DNA of 29,555 nucleotides, from the IMG/VR virus record IMGVR_UViG_3300047300_000345, positions 1 to 29,555 of that record, one strand, 5' to 3'. Both the position numbers and the translations under genes were made by a program. Positions 6,173 through 13,653 of the stretch are shown here, in pieces; within the stretch, counting starts at the first letter, position 1; the number at the start of each line of letters is the position of its first letter. The notes below the pieces were generated by a model. It made no database searches, was not told the origin of the DNA, and was given only the letters and a program-made list of their open reading frames with translations. This stretch comes from a virus.

Positions 6173-6558
6173 TGAAAGAGTTCATTAAGGATGTACACTA
6201 TTACATGGACGGAGATAGGGTGGTGTTTACAGAAGAATACCATCTGCAGCGTGGGAAATGCTGTAATAACAAGTGTAAACATTGCCCGTATAAATCTTTA
6301 AAAACAACAAACATGGATCAAACACCAGAATTGACTTTTGGTCAACAACTAGTAGGACTGACATTTAACCCTTCAGCTGACCCCAAAGTACAAAGAGCTA
6401 AAGAACTCTGTGCTGAATTGGCTGACTTGCTCAATGAACACTACAATGAAGACCGTCGTAGTTCATCCTACCTGAAAATAAAACTATTTGAGCATACACT
6501 TGGAGAGATCCTAAATGCTCAGATGAATGTAGTTAAGGTGCTGACACTTAAATACTAA
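6172..6558 (+). CDS. DUF5522 domain fused to Acb2/Tad1-type hairpin domain (candidate anti-CBASS protein)
   Basis: Residues 1-41 match DUF5522, a small Cys-rich domain frequent in Bacteroidota: DGDRVVFTEEYHLQRGKCC then CKHCPY (Cys30, 31, 35, 38 and His37 as likely metal ligands). Residues 48-128 carry a second, unrelated domain with FGQQLVGLTFNPS (56-68), DPKVQRAKELCAELADLLN (70-88) and a final ILNAQMNVVKVLT helix. That is the pattern of the Acb2/Tad1 hairpin family, whose characterised members bind cyclic-nucleotide or gcADPR signals and block CBASS or Thoeris defence. Met48 (6313) has an A-rich leader like other starts here, so the second domain may also be made alone. It lies between an SNase-like gene and a tRNA. 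Confidence 0.7.
   Translation: MKEFIKDVHYYMDGDRVVFTEEYHLQRGKCCNNKCKHCPYKSLKTTNMDQTPELTFGQQLVGLTFNPSADPKVQRAKELCAELADLLNEHYNEDRRSSSYLKIKLFEHTLGEILNAQMNVVKVLTLKY
6295..6315 (+). promoter_or_regulatory. Probable internal translation start for the Acb2-like domain
   Basis: The bases before ATG 6313 read CTTTAAAAACAACAAAC. Other starts here have similar A-rich, G-poor leaders: CAAAAACCAACAAC before 15512 and TTTTTAAAAAACCAAACAT before 20013. Bacteroidota ribosomes rely little on Shine-Dalgarno pairing and favour such unstructured leaders. The start falls exactly at the domain boundary. Confidence 0.5.
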
Positions 6559-6566
6559 CTAAGTAT

Positions 6567-6640
6567 TGTGGGGTGGTGTAACGGTAGCACGTTGGGCTCA
6601 TAACCCAGAGATCCGGATTCGACTTCCGGCCCCGCAACCA
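6567..6640 (+). tRNA. tRNA with CAU anticodon (tRNA-Met; CCA encoded)
   Basis: Complete cloverleaf. Acceptor TGTGGGG/CCCCGCA (6567-6573, 6630-6636) with one T-G pair, discriminator A, and encoded CCA at 6638-6640. The D arm has loop AACGGTA; the anticodon stem is TTGGG/CCCAG with loop CTCATAA, anticodon CAT; the T arm is CCGGA/TCCGG with loop TTCGACT. Three G:C pairs next to the anticodon loop and the CCCCGCAACCA end are initiator-like, but the U1-A72 pair and Y11:R24 in the D stem are elongator-like. CAU could also be tRNA-Ile2 if the wobble C is lysidinylated. A weak AATACT/AGTATT hairpin (6551-6567) lies just upstream. Confidence 0.93.
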
Positions 6641-6661
6641 ATCTTTTAAACAACCTTATAC

Positions 6662-6940
6662 ATGGAAGCTCAAAATGAAGTTTATACAGATCTGGAAGGA
6701 TCGGGTTATGACTTTCTTGAAGAAACTCAAGCTAACCCTAGAACTTTTCTCTATGATTATGTTTTTCATTATAACCATTATACTGGTCTATGGTCTGCTG
6801 TACACAGGACTAGCTATATGGAGTATTGGAATAACAGTGAAACAAAAGGTGTCATCCGTAGTAAAGACATTAACACACTCATAGAGATTATTCAAAAGAC
6901 TCAAGGAAACATTGACCTAGCTGATAAGCTGATTCAGTAA
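6662..6940 (+). CDS. Hypothetical crAss-like phage protein upstream of terminase (92 aa)
   Basis: Soluble protein of unknown function, begun 21 nt after the tRNA with an A/T-rich leader (CTTTTAAACAACCTTATAC). The central part FHYNHYTGLWSAVHRTSYME and the later VIRSKDINTLIEIIQKTQGN look like a real folded domain (small beta sheet then helix) of the sort found near crAss-like terminase genes. Its stop directly abuts the TerL ATG. A 69-residue hydrophobic frame is nested inside it in another frame (6675-6884); I regard this gene as the primary one because of its position, context and non-repetitive composition. Confidence 0.7.
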   Translation: MEAQNEVYTDLEGSGYDFLEETQANPRTFLYDYVFHYNHYTGLWSAVHRTSYMEYWNNSETKGVIRSKDINTLIEIIQKTQGNIDLADKLIQ

Positions 6941-9148
6941 ATGTATAAAGAAGTCCCTACCTATGAAAACGGCCAGTGGTCGGTAACCACGTTTTATACC
7001 CGGGAAGAATTCCGGGACTTTCTGTTGTTTATATTTAATGAACCGGGTAAGTACAACTTTGATGAGACCACCCGGATCTTTAATGCTGAAGCCCGTAAGT
7101 TTCAACAACAGGGATTTTATTGTGCAGCTCCTGTAAAGACTAAAGACTTTATTGCCTACTGGGATGACCAGAAAGAAAAGTGTCGTAATGGTATTATTGT
7201 AAAGAGTTATGACGCAAAAGGTGTCGTAAAGACCTGGTATTTGACGCGAGACTATTACATGTGGTTGAACTTTCTACCCATCTATGACAAGGAAGAAAAA
7301 AAGTTTGACTTTGCTAAGGTGAGAGATGCCCAGTACCACATGGCTCTTTACGAGCATCTGGCTGAACTACACTATAAACACGCTATTATTCTAAAGAAAC
7401 GTCAGATAGCTTCTTCTTATTTCCACATGGCTAAGCTGATAAACACCTACTGGTTTGAAGCCGGTGCTGTGTTAAAGATGGGAGCATCAGCCAAAGACTA
7501 CATCAACGAGAAAGGATCCTGGAAGTTTCTTACTGAGTACAAGAACTTTCTTAATGAACATACCGCCTGGTACAGACCGGCAGAACCTGAAAAGGTATTT
7601 GCTTGGGAACAAAAAATTAAGGTGAGGATAAACGGACGTGATACGTTTAAAGGACTTAAATCTACCATAGCAGGATACACGTTTGAGAAAGACCCTACCA
7701 ACGGTGTCGGTGGTCCTGTTTCTTACTTCTTCCACGAGGAAGCTGGTATTGCTCCTAAGATGAACGATACTTACGGGTTTATGAAACCGGCCCTTAAGAG
7801 TGGTTTTATTATCACCGGTCAGTTTATTGCTGCCGGATCTGTAGGTGACCTGGACCAGTGTGAACCTCTAAAGGAATACATCCTTCACCCGGAAGAAAAC
7901 GGATTTTATGGTGTAGAGTCTACACTACTGGATAAAGAAGGCACTATAGCTGTTACAGGGTTGTTTATCCCGGAACAGTGGAGTATGCCTCCTTTTATAG
8001 ACGAGTATGGAAACTCACTAGTAGAAGAAGCTTTGACTGCCCTGGACGCCCAGTTTGAAAAAGCTAAACGTGACCTGGCCCCGGATGCTTACCAGTTAGA
8101 AATCTCCCAACATCCCCGTAACATAGAAGAAGCCTTTGCTACAAGAAAGGTGAGTGTGTTCCCTCCACACCTGGTATCCAAACAACTACAACGTATATCG
8201 GACAAAGACTACCCAGTGGAATACCTGGAGCTGTCCCGGAATGCTGAAGGAAAGATAGTAGATAAACCTTCCAGAAAGATTCCAATTATGGAGTTTCCTC
8301 TTTCTAAGAAGACAGAAGACAAGGAAGGGGTGATTTGTATCTATGAACGTCCTGTAAAAGACCCGCAGTTTGGGATGTATTACGGATCCGTGGACCCTGT
8401 AGGAGAGGGTAAGACTACTACATCAGATTCCCTCTGTGCTATCTACATCTATAAAAACCCGGTGGAAGTGATCAAAGACTACGGAGATGGTAAGATAGAA
8501 AGTACAATGGAACGTGATAAGATAGTGGCATCCTGGTGTGGAAGGTTTGATGACCTTAACAAAACCCATGAACGCCTGGAACTACTCATAGAATGGTACA
8601 ATGCCTGGACGGTGGTGGAGAACAACGTGGCTTTGTTCATCCAGTACATGATCTCTAAGAAGAAACAACGTTACCTGGTACCCAAGGACATGATCTTATT
8701 TCTAAAAGACATTGGAGCTAATAGAAACGTTTATCAAGAGTATGGATGGAAGAACGTAGGAACACTCTTTAAAGGAACTATTCTTTCCTATGGTATAGAG
8801 TTTTTAAAAGAGGAGCTGGATCATGAGACCAAGACAAACGGAGAGATTGTAAAAACCATCTACGGAGTGGAACGGATTCCTGATCCTATGCTGCTTAAAG
8901 AAATGCAAGCTTACAGGGAAGGAGTGAACGTAGACCGTCTTGTAGCCTTCTGTGCTCTCATAGCTTTTGCCAAGGTGCAACAATCTAACCGTGGAAATAC
9001 AAAACGTGTAGAACGAGTAGATCAAAAGTTGGAGAACTCCCAAAAAATCAGTAAATTAAATTGGGGACCTTTTAGACATATAGGGTCTTCTAAAGGAAGT
9101 TCTACAGGTATGAAAATTCCCAGGAACCCTTTTAAAAACTTACGTTAA
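6941..9148 (+). CDS. terL: Terminase large subunit (TerL), crAss-like
   Basis: A 735-residue genome-packaging motor: an N-terminal ATPase that pumps DNA into the prohead and a C-terminal RNase H-fold nuclease that cuts concatemers. In the ATPase part, IILKKRQIASSYFHMAKL (about residues 147-164) occupies the Walker A position in the deviant form lacking the classical GKS/T, as is common in crAss-like and other phage terminases; VSYFFHEEAGIAP (about 258-270) is the Walker B region. In the nuclease part, YYGSVDPVGEG (Asp near 484), TVVENN (Glu near 558) and NVDRLVAFCALIAFA (Asp near 662) supply the acidic metal-binding residues. It abuts the preceding gene and shares its stop (TAATG) with the next, so terL, the small gene and portal form one unit. 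Confidence 0.93.
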   Translation: MYKEVPTYENGQWSVTTFYTREEFRDFLLFIFNEPGKYNFDETTRIFNAEARKFQQQGFYCAAPVKTKDFIAYWDDQKEKCRNGIIVKSYDAKGVVKTWYLTRDYYMWLNFLPIYDKEEKKFDFAKVRDAQYHMALYEHLAELHYKHAIILKKRQIASSYFHMAKLINTYWFEAGAVLKMGASAKDYINEKGSWKFLTEYKNFLNEHTAWYRPAEPEKVFAWEQKIKVRINGRDTFKGLKSTIAGYTFEKDPTNGVGGPVSYFFHEEAGIAPKMNDTYGFMKPALKSGFIITGQFIAAGSVGDLDQCEPLKEYILHPEENGFYGVESTLLDKEGTIAVTGLFIPEQWSMPPFIDEYGNSLVEEALTALDAQFEKAKRDLAPDAYQLEISQHPRNIEEAFATRKVSVFPPHLVSKQLQRISDKDYPVEYLELSRNAEGKIVDKPSRKIPIMEFPLSKKTEDKEGVICIYERPVKDPQFGMYYGSVDPVGEGKTTTSDSLCAIYIYKNPVEVIKDYGDGKIESTMERDKIVASWCGRFDDLNKTHERLELLIEWYNAWTVVENNVALFIQYMISKKKQRYLVPKDMILFLKDIGANRNVYQEYGWKNVGTLFKGTILSYGIEFLKEELDHETKTNGEIVKTIYGVERIPDPMLLKEMQAYREGVNVDRLVAFCALIAFAKVQQSNRGNTKRVERVDQKLENSQKISKLNWGPFRHIGSSKGSSTGMKIPRNPFKNLR

Positions 9149-9438
9149 TGGAAAACACCGAGTTACACCCTAGTAAACTAGCTATCCTTAGTCGTCTTAT
9201 AAAAGAAAGCAGCCTCACACTTGAAGAGGCTTTACTGCTTTTAAAAGAAGAAGAAAAACTTGTACAGACTTACACTCCAAATAGCTGGCCTTCTACCATT
9301 AGTCCTTATTTTGGATCATCAGCACCTTTAACAGGTACCATTCCTCTAGGTACTGGAAACGTACTTTTTAATACCACTACATCTACAGCCACCACTCTAA
9401 CACCCAACAGCACTACTAAAGCTGACCTAAATACTTAA
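9148..9438 (+). CDS. Small protein between terminase and portal (96 aa)
   Basis: Function unknown. Residues 1-45 form a helical, Leu/Glu-rich part (SKLAILSRLIKESSLTLEEA then LLLLKEEEKLV), with an LEEALLLL heptad-like run; the rest is a low-complexity tail rich in T, S, N and P, probably disordered. It is translationally coupled to TerL (TAATG) and ends 5 nt before the portal gene. A helical head plus flexible tail at this position could serve packaging as a small-terminase-like or portal-bound factor, but no DNA-binding motif can be seen, so this remains conjecture. Confidence 0.75.
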   Translation: MENTELHPSKLAILSRLIKESSLTLEEALLLLKEEEKLVQTYTPNSWPSTISPYFGSSAPLTGTIPLGTGNVLFNTTTSTATTLTPNSTTKADLNT

Positions 9439-9443
9439 AGAAC

Positions 9444-12194
9444 ATGCAAGTATACAACGCCCTTGACCTTAAAGCAGGAAAGAAGGCTTCCTATAATAAA
9501 ATGGGAACCCTTACCCAACCTATTCAGTTCCTACCTGTAAAGGAAAAGGATGAGGAATGGACTGCATGGAACCTGGACTGGTTGGAGTGGCAGGGTATGA
9601 AACAGCTTAGGCGTAATGCCCGCAGGCTGATGAAGAACTATAAGCTGGCTAAAGGTATCATAGACAAGACTGATTACATTGTAGAAGACAACAACGAGAT
9701 GGCTGATCTTATAGACACTCTTACTAAAGAGGATGAGTCAGCCCTGGAACTGAAGTTTTATCCCATCATACCTAACGTAATTAATGTTCTATGTAACGAG
9801 TTTTCTCAGCGTCAGTCCAAAATCATGTTTCGTGCTGTAGACGAGATGTCTTACAACGACATGCTGGAAGAAAAACGTGCCATGATTGAGCAGGTGTTAA
9901 TACAAGATGCTCAACGTAAACAGATGATGACGCTAATGCAACAGGGTATTGACGTAGAGTCTGAAGAAGGTCAACAGGCTATCAACCCTGAAGCTCTTAA
10001 GAAACTACCTGAAATTGAACAGTTCTTTAGAAAAGACTACCGTTCTATGATGGAAGAGTGGGCTGCTCACCAAAAAAGAGTAGACGAAGAACGTTTCAGA
10101 ATGGACGAGTTGGAAGAACGTGGTTTTAGAGACATGCTTATTACAGACCGTGAGTTCTGGCATTTCCGGATGATGGAGGATGATTATGAGATAGAGCTAT
10201 GGAACCCACTACTCACCTTCTATCACAAATCTCCAGAAGTAAGGTATATATCCCAGGGTAACTGGGTGGGTAAGATGGAGCTTTTAAGTGCCTCTGACAT
10301 CATTGACAAATACGGTTGGATGATGACACAGGATCAGTTGGAAGCTATTGAAACCATCTATCCTGTACGTTCTGCCGGTTATGCTGTACAAGGCTACCAA
10401 AATGACGGAACTTATTATGATCCTACCCGTTCTCATGAGTGGAACACCCAAATGCCTTCTTTGGCTTACAGACAGTTTACTTCTTTATACGACAGTAAGT
10501 TTGGTACAGGAGACATAGTGGAGTGGATTTTGGCTGACTCAGAAGATACTATTGACTTTGGAAAACAACACTTGCTACGTTGTACCACTTCTTATTGGAA
10601 GAGTCAGCGTAAAGTGGGTCATCTTACTAAGATTACAGAAGAAGGAGATATTATACAAGACATTGTAACAGAACAGTACAAAGTCACTGATAAACCTCAA
10701 TATAATACTGCTCTATATAAACAAAAGACCAAGGACAACCTGGTTTTTGGAGAACACATAGACTGGATCTGGATCAACGAGACCTGGGGTGGAATAAAGA
10801 TCGGACCTAACCGACCTGCATTCTGGGGACAGAATAATCCCGGTGGTATCAACCCCATCTATCTTGGACTTAATGGTGGTAAACCTGGTCCTATTCCTTT
10901 CCAGTTTAAAGGAGACTCAACTCTTTACGGCTGCAAACTACCTGTGGAAGGTGCTGTATTTGGTGACAGGAACACCCGCAGTATTTCACTAGTAGACCTG
11001 ATGAAGCCATACCAGATAGGCTACAATATTGTAAACAATCAGATTGCTGACATTCTCGTAGACGAGCTTGGTACAGTGATTATGCTAGACCAGAACGCTT
11101 TACCACGTCACTCTATGGGAGAAGACTGGGGTAAAAATAATCTGGCTAATGCCTATGTGGCTATGAAGAACTTCCAGATGTTGCCGCTGGATACCACTAT
11201 CACCAATACTGAAAACCCATTAAGCTTCCAACACTATCAAGTGTTAAACCTGGAGCAGACTAACCGTTTGCTCTCCAGGATCAACCTGGCCACTTATTTT
11301 AAGAACCAGGCTTTTGAAGTGATAGGTCTGAACCCACAACGTATGGGTCAGCAGCTTGGTGTACAGGACAGTGCCAAGGGTCTTGAAATGGCCCAGGCAG
11401 CTTCCTATGCTCAGACAGAACACTTGTTTATACAACACTCTGACTACCTGATGCCTCGTGTTCACCAGATGAGAACAGACCTGGCCCAGTACTATCATTC
11501 TAAGAAACCTTCTATTAGGCTACAGTATATCACTTCTACAGATGAAAAGGTAAACTTCCAGATGAACGGTACAGATCTGCTGCTTAGAGATTTTAATGTT
11601 TTCTGTACTACTAAGGTTAACTCCCGTGCTATCTTGGAACAGCTCAAACAGATAGCTCTTAATAACAACACTACCGGTGCTTCTATCTATGACTTGGGTA
11701 ACATTGTAAAAGCTGATTCTATAGCTGAACTTACTCATGCCCTGAAGAATGCTGAACAGAAAGCCCAGGCTCAGAAGGATGCTGAAATGCAACATCAGCA
11801 GCAGATGCAGCAGGAAATGCTGGCTAGTCAGGAAAAACAAAAGCAGATGGACATTCAGTTTAAAGCTGAAGAAGCCGAGAAGGACCGTCAAAACCAGGTT
11901 ACCGTGGCTGAGATCCGGGCTGCAGGTTATGGTTCTGTAGTGGATATTAACAAAAATGAGGTGTCTGACTTCCAGGATGCTCTAAAAGATATCCGTCAGC
12001 AAGACCAGTATCAACAGACTATGAACTTCAAAAGGGAACAAGAGGTTAATAAAACTGCTACTAACCAACAGAAGATGAACCTTGAAAAGGAAAAACTACA
12101 GGCCCAGAAGGAAATAGCTGATAAACAACTTCAGATAGCTAAGGAGAACAAGAACAAGTATGACGTAAAGTCTGACAACAAAAAGTCTAAATAA
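9444..12194 (+). CDS. Portal protein, crAss-like
   Basis: A 916-residue protein directly after terL, with the length and character of crAss-like portals, the dodecameric ring at the capsid vertex through which DNA enters and leaves. Supporting segments: NLDWLEWQGMKQLRRNARRL near the N-terminus, FYPIIPNVINVLCNEFSQRQ (about residues 109-128), and a large central body including DLMKPYQIGYNIVNNQIADI and NLATYFKNQAFEVIGLNPQR. Residues about 765-815 and 840-905 are long Q/E/K-rich coiled coil (QQQMQQEMLASQEKQKQMDI), the extended C-terminal helices that line the inner channel in large portals. The ATG at 9444 follows the previous stop by 5 nt. It is followed by the first intergenic region with a promoter candidate. 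Confidence 0.88.
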   Translation: MQVYNALDLKAGKKASYNKMGTLTQPIQFLPVKEKDEEWTAWNLDWLEWQGMKQLRRNARRLMKNYKLAKGIIDKTDYIVEDNNEMADLIDTLTKEDESALELKFYPIIPNVINVLCNEFSQRQSKIMFRAVDEMSYNDMLEEKRAMIEQVLIQDAQRKQMMTLMQQGIDVESEEGQQAINPEALKKLPEIEQFFRKDYRSMMEEWAAHQKRVDEERFRMDELEERGFRDMLITDREFWHFRMMEDDYEIELWNPLLTFYHKSPEVRYISQGNWVGKMELLSASDIIDKYGWMMTQDQLEAIETIYPVRSAGYAVQGYQNDGTYYDPTRSHEWNTQMPSLAYRQFTSLYDSKFGTGDIVEWILADSEDTIDFGKQHLLRCTTSYWKSQRKVGHLTKITEEGDIIQDIVTEQYKVTDKPQYNTALYKQKTKDNLVFGEHIDWIWINETWGGIKIGPNRPAFWGQNNPGGINPIYLGLNGGKPGPIPFQFKGDSTLYGCKLPVEGAVFGDRNTRSISLVDLMKPYQIGYNIVNNQIADILVDELGTVIMLDQNALPRHSMGEDWGKNNLANAYVAMKNFQMLPLDTTITNTENPLSFQHYQVLNLEQTNRLLSRINLATYFKNQAFEVIGLNPQRMGQQLGVQDSAKGLEMAQAASYAQTEHLFIQHSDYLMPRVHQMRTDLAQYYHSKKPSIRLQYITSTDEKVNFQMNGTDLLLRDFNVFCTTKVNSRAILEQLKQIALNNNTTGASIYDLGNIVKADSIAELTHALKNAEQKAQAQKDAEMQHQQQMQQEMLASQEKQKQMDIQFKAEEAEKDRQNQVTVAEIRAAGYGSVVDINKNEVSDFQDALKDIRQQDQYQQTMNFKREQEVNKTATNQQKMNLEKEKLQAQKEIADKQLQIAKENKNKYDVKSDNKKSK

Positions 12195-12272
12195 ATCTAC
12201 TCGTTATAGCTCTATTATCCTTAGTTCAGCTTACCCACCTCTACAAAAAGTAAATTCATAAGGTTTAAAGTT

Positions 12273-12286
12273 GTATATTTTTATTG
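12273..12286 (+). promoter_or_regulatory. Candidate late promoter motif (copy 1)
   Basis: GTATATTTTTATTG lies in the 123-nt gap between portal and scaffold-like genes, ending 31 nt before the ATG at 12318. The same 14-mer with one change occurs at 19392-19405, the other long A/T-rich gap that precedes a gene. The 3' part (TTTATTG) resembles the Bacteroidota -7 box TAnnTTTG. The rest of the gap (12195-12272) shows no convincing terminator or ORF. Confidence 0.5.
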
Positions 12287-12317
12287 TAGAAGTACAACAA
12301 AAAACCACTCATAACTT

Positions 12318-13616
12318 ATGCAAAACCAAGCAGCTGTACAGACTAATGTACAACAAATAGATCTTGATATTGACAATTGGTTTGGAGCCCCTGGTGCCGA
12401 AAGTATTGTAACACCTGCTGCTTCAACTAAAGACAAACCCAATATTTTTTCTGCTAAACCAACAGATCTTTCTTTTTTAGATAAAGATGACGATGAGGAT
12501 GAGGATGATAGTAAGAACGATGATGCCGGTAAACCTGATGATGTAGATGATAAAAACGTAAATGCTGCTTCTAAAGACAAGGTTTCCCGTGGAACTTCTA
12601 CAACTGATGATCTTTTTGATGAACTAGAAGAACTAGAAGATCAAAAAGCTAACAAGGGTGGACGTCCCAAAACAGAAAAATCCGGTCTGGTAGAGTTTCT
12701 AAAGAAACGTATTGAGTCAAAAGAAATGTTTGCTTTTGATGACTACGATGAAAGTAAACAGACTTTGGATGAATATCTCTCAGGACTTGGAGAGAAAGAT
12801 GTAGAAGAACTCTGGCAAGCTAACATAGATAATATGAAAAACGAGGTGGCCGCTAAGACCCCTCAAGAGTTTTTTGAGTCTCTTCCAGATGAACTCCAAT
12901 ATGCTGCTAAGTATGTAGCAGATGGAGGACAGGATCTTAAAGGACTTTTCCGTGCACTTGCCCAGGTAGAAGAAGTTCGTTCACTGGATCCTACACAAGA
13001 TGCTGACCAGGAAACTATCATCAGAAACTACCTCCAAGCTACCCAGTTTGGTACTGCAGAAGAGATAGAAGAAGAACTCACTACATGGAAAGATCTTGGT
13101 GTACTGGAAAAAAAGGCTAAACAGTTTAAGCCTAAGCTAGACCAGATGCAGGAGCAGATTGTACAGGCCCAGTTGGCAGAACAAGAAGCCCGTCAACAAC
13201 AACAGCAAGAAGCTGCCCAGGCTTACCAGAAAAATGTTTTTGAGGCTTTACGTCCTGCAGAAATTAACGGTTTAAAGCTTGATAAAAAGACCCAGGCTAC
13301 CCTGTACTCTGGACTCACACAACCTCAGTACCCTTCTATCAGTGGTCGTCCTACAAATCTACTTGGTCATCTTTTAGAGAAATACCAGTTTGTAGATCCT
13401 AACTACCCACTGATTGCAGAAGCTCTCTGGCTTCTTTCTGATCCTGATGGCTACCGTCAACAGCTTGTAAAGAGTGGAAAGAATGCAGCCGTTGAACAAA
13501 CAGTAAGACAGCTTAAAACAGAACAGTCACGTAAGAATGTCAACACCCAGGTAGATGACGATGATGAACCAAGGTCACGTAAGCTGGTGAGACCCACTAA
13601 CATATTTAAACGCTAA
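12318..13616 (+). CDS. Probable scaffolding/internal head protein (432 aa)
   Basis: Lies between portal and major capsid genes, the normal place for a phage scaffold. The composition fits: strongly acidic low-complexity segment at about residues 50-80 (DKDDDEDEDDSKNDDAGKPD), another at 95-112 (DDLFDELEELEDQ), long helical middle with Q-rich coil (EARQQQQQEAAQAYQK near 290-305), and an acidic patch followed by a basic tail (DDDDEPRSRKLVRPTNIFKR). Such proteins guide capsid assembly and may be cleaved or packaged inside the head. No protease motif was seen. It is the first gene after the candidate promoter at 12273, so it may begin a transcript shared with the capsid gene. Role inferred from position and composition. 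Confidence 0.7.
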   Translation: MQNQAAVQTNVQQIDLDIDNWFGAPGAESIVTPAASTKDKPNIFSAKPTDLSFLDKDDDEDEDDSKNDDAGKPDDVDDKNVNAASKDKVSRGTSTTDDLFDELEELEDQKANKGGRPKTEKSGLVEFLKKRIESKEMFAFDDYDESKQTLDEYLSGLGEKDVEELWQANIDNMKNEVAAKTPQEFFESLPDELQYAAKYVADGGQDLKGLFRALAQVEEVRSLDPTQDADQETIIRNYLQATQFGTAEEIEEELTTWKDLGVLEKKAKQFKPKLDQMQEQIVQAQLAEQEARQQQQQEAAQAYQKNVFEALRPAEINGLKLDKKTQATLYSGLTQPQYPSISGRPTNLLGHLLEKYQFVDPNYPLIAEALWLLSDPDGYRQQLVKSGKNAAVEQTVRQLKTEQSRKNVNTQVDDDDEPRSRKLVRPTNIFKR

Positions 13617-13653
13617 ACTTTTTTTTCAATAACCCCTTAAAATCCGATGCCCT
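13617..13653 (+). promoter_or_regulatory. T-rich leader of the major capsid gene
   Basis: The 37-nt gap reads CTTTTTTTTCAATAACCCC then TTAAAATCCGATGCCCT. It shares the pattern T8-9, C, TAACCC, TTAA with the leader of the 519-residue structural gene (17714-17748). Both precede genes with the sequence features of abundant virion proteins, so it may be a translational enhancer or processing site. Confidence 0.35.
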
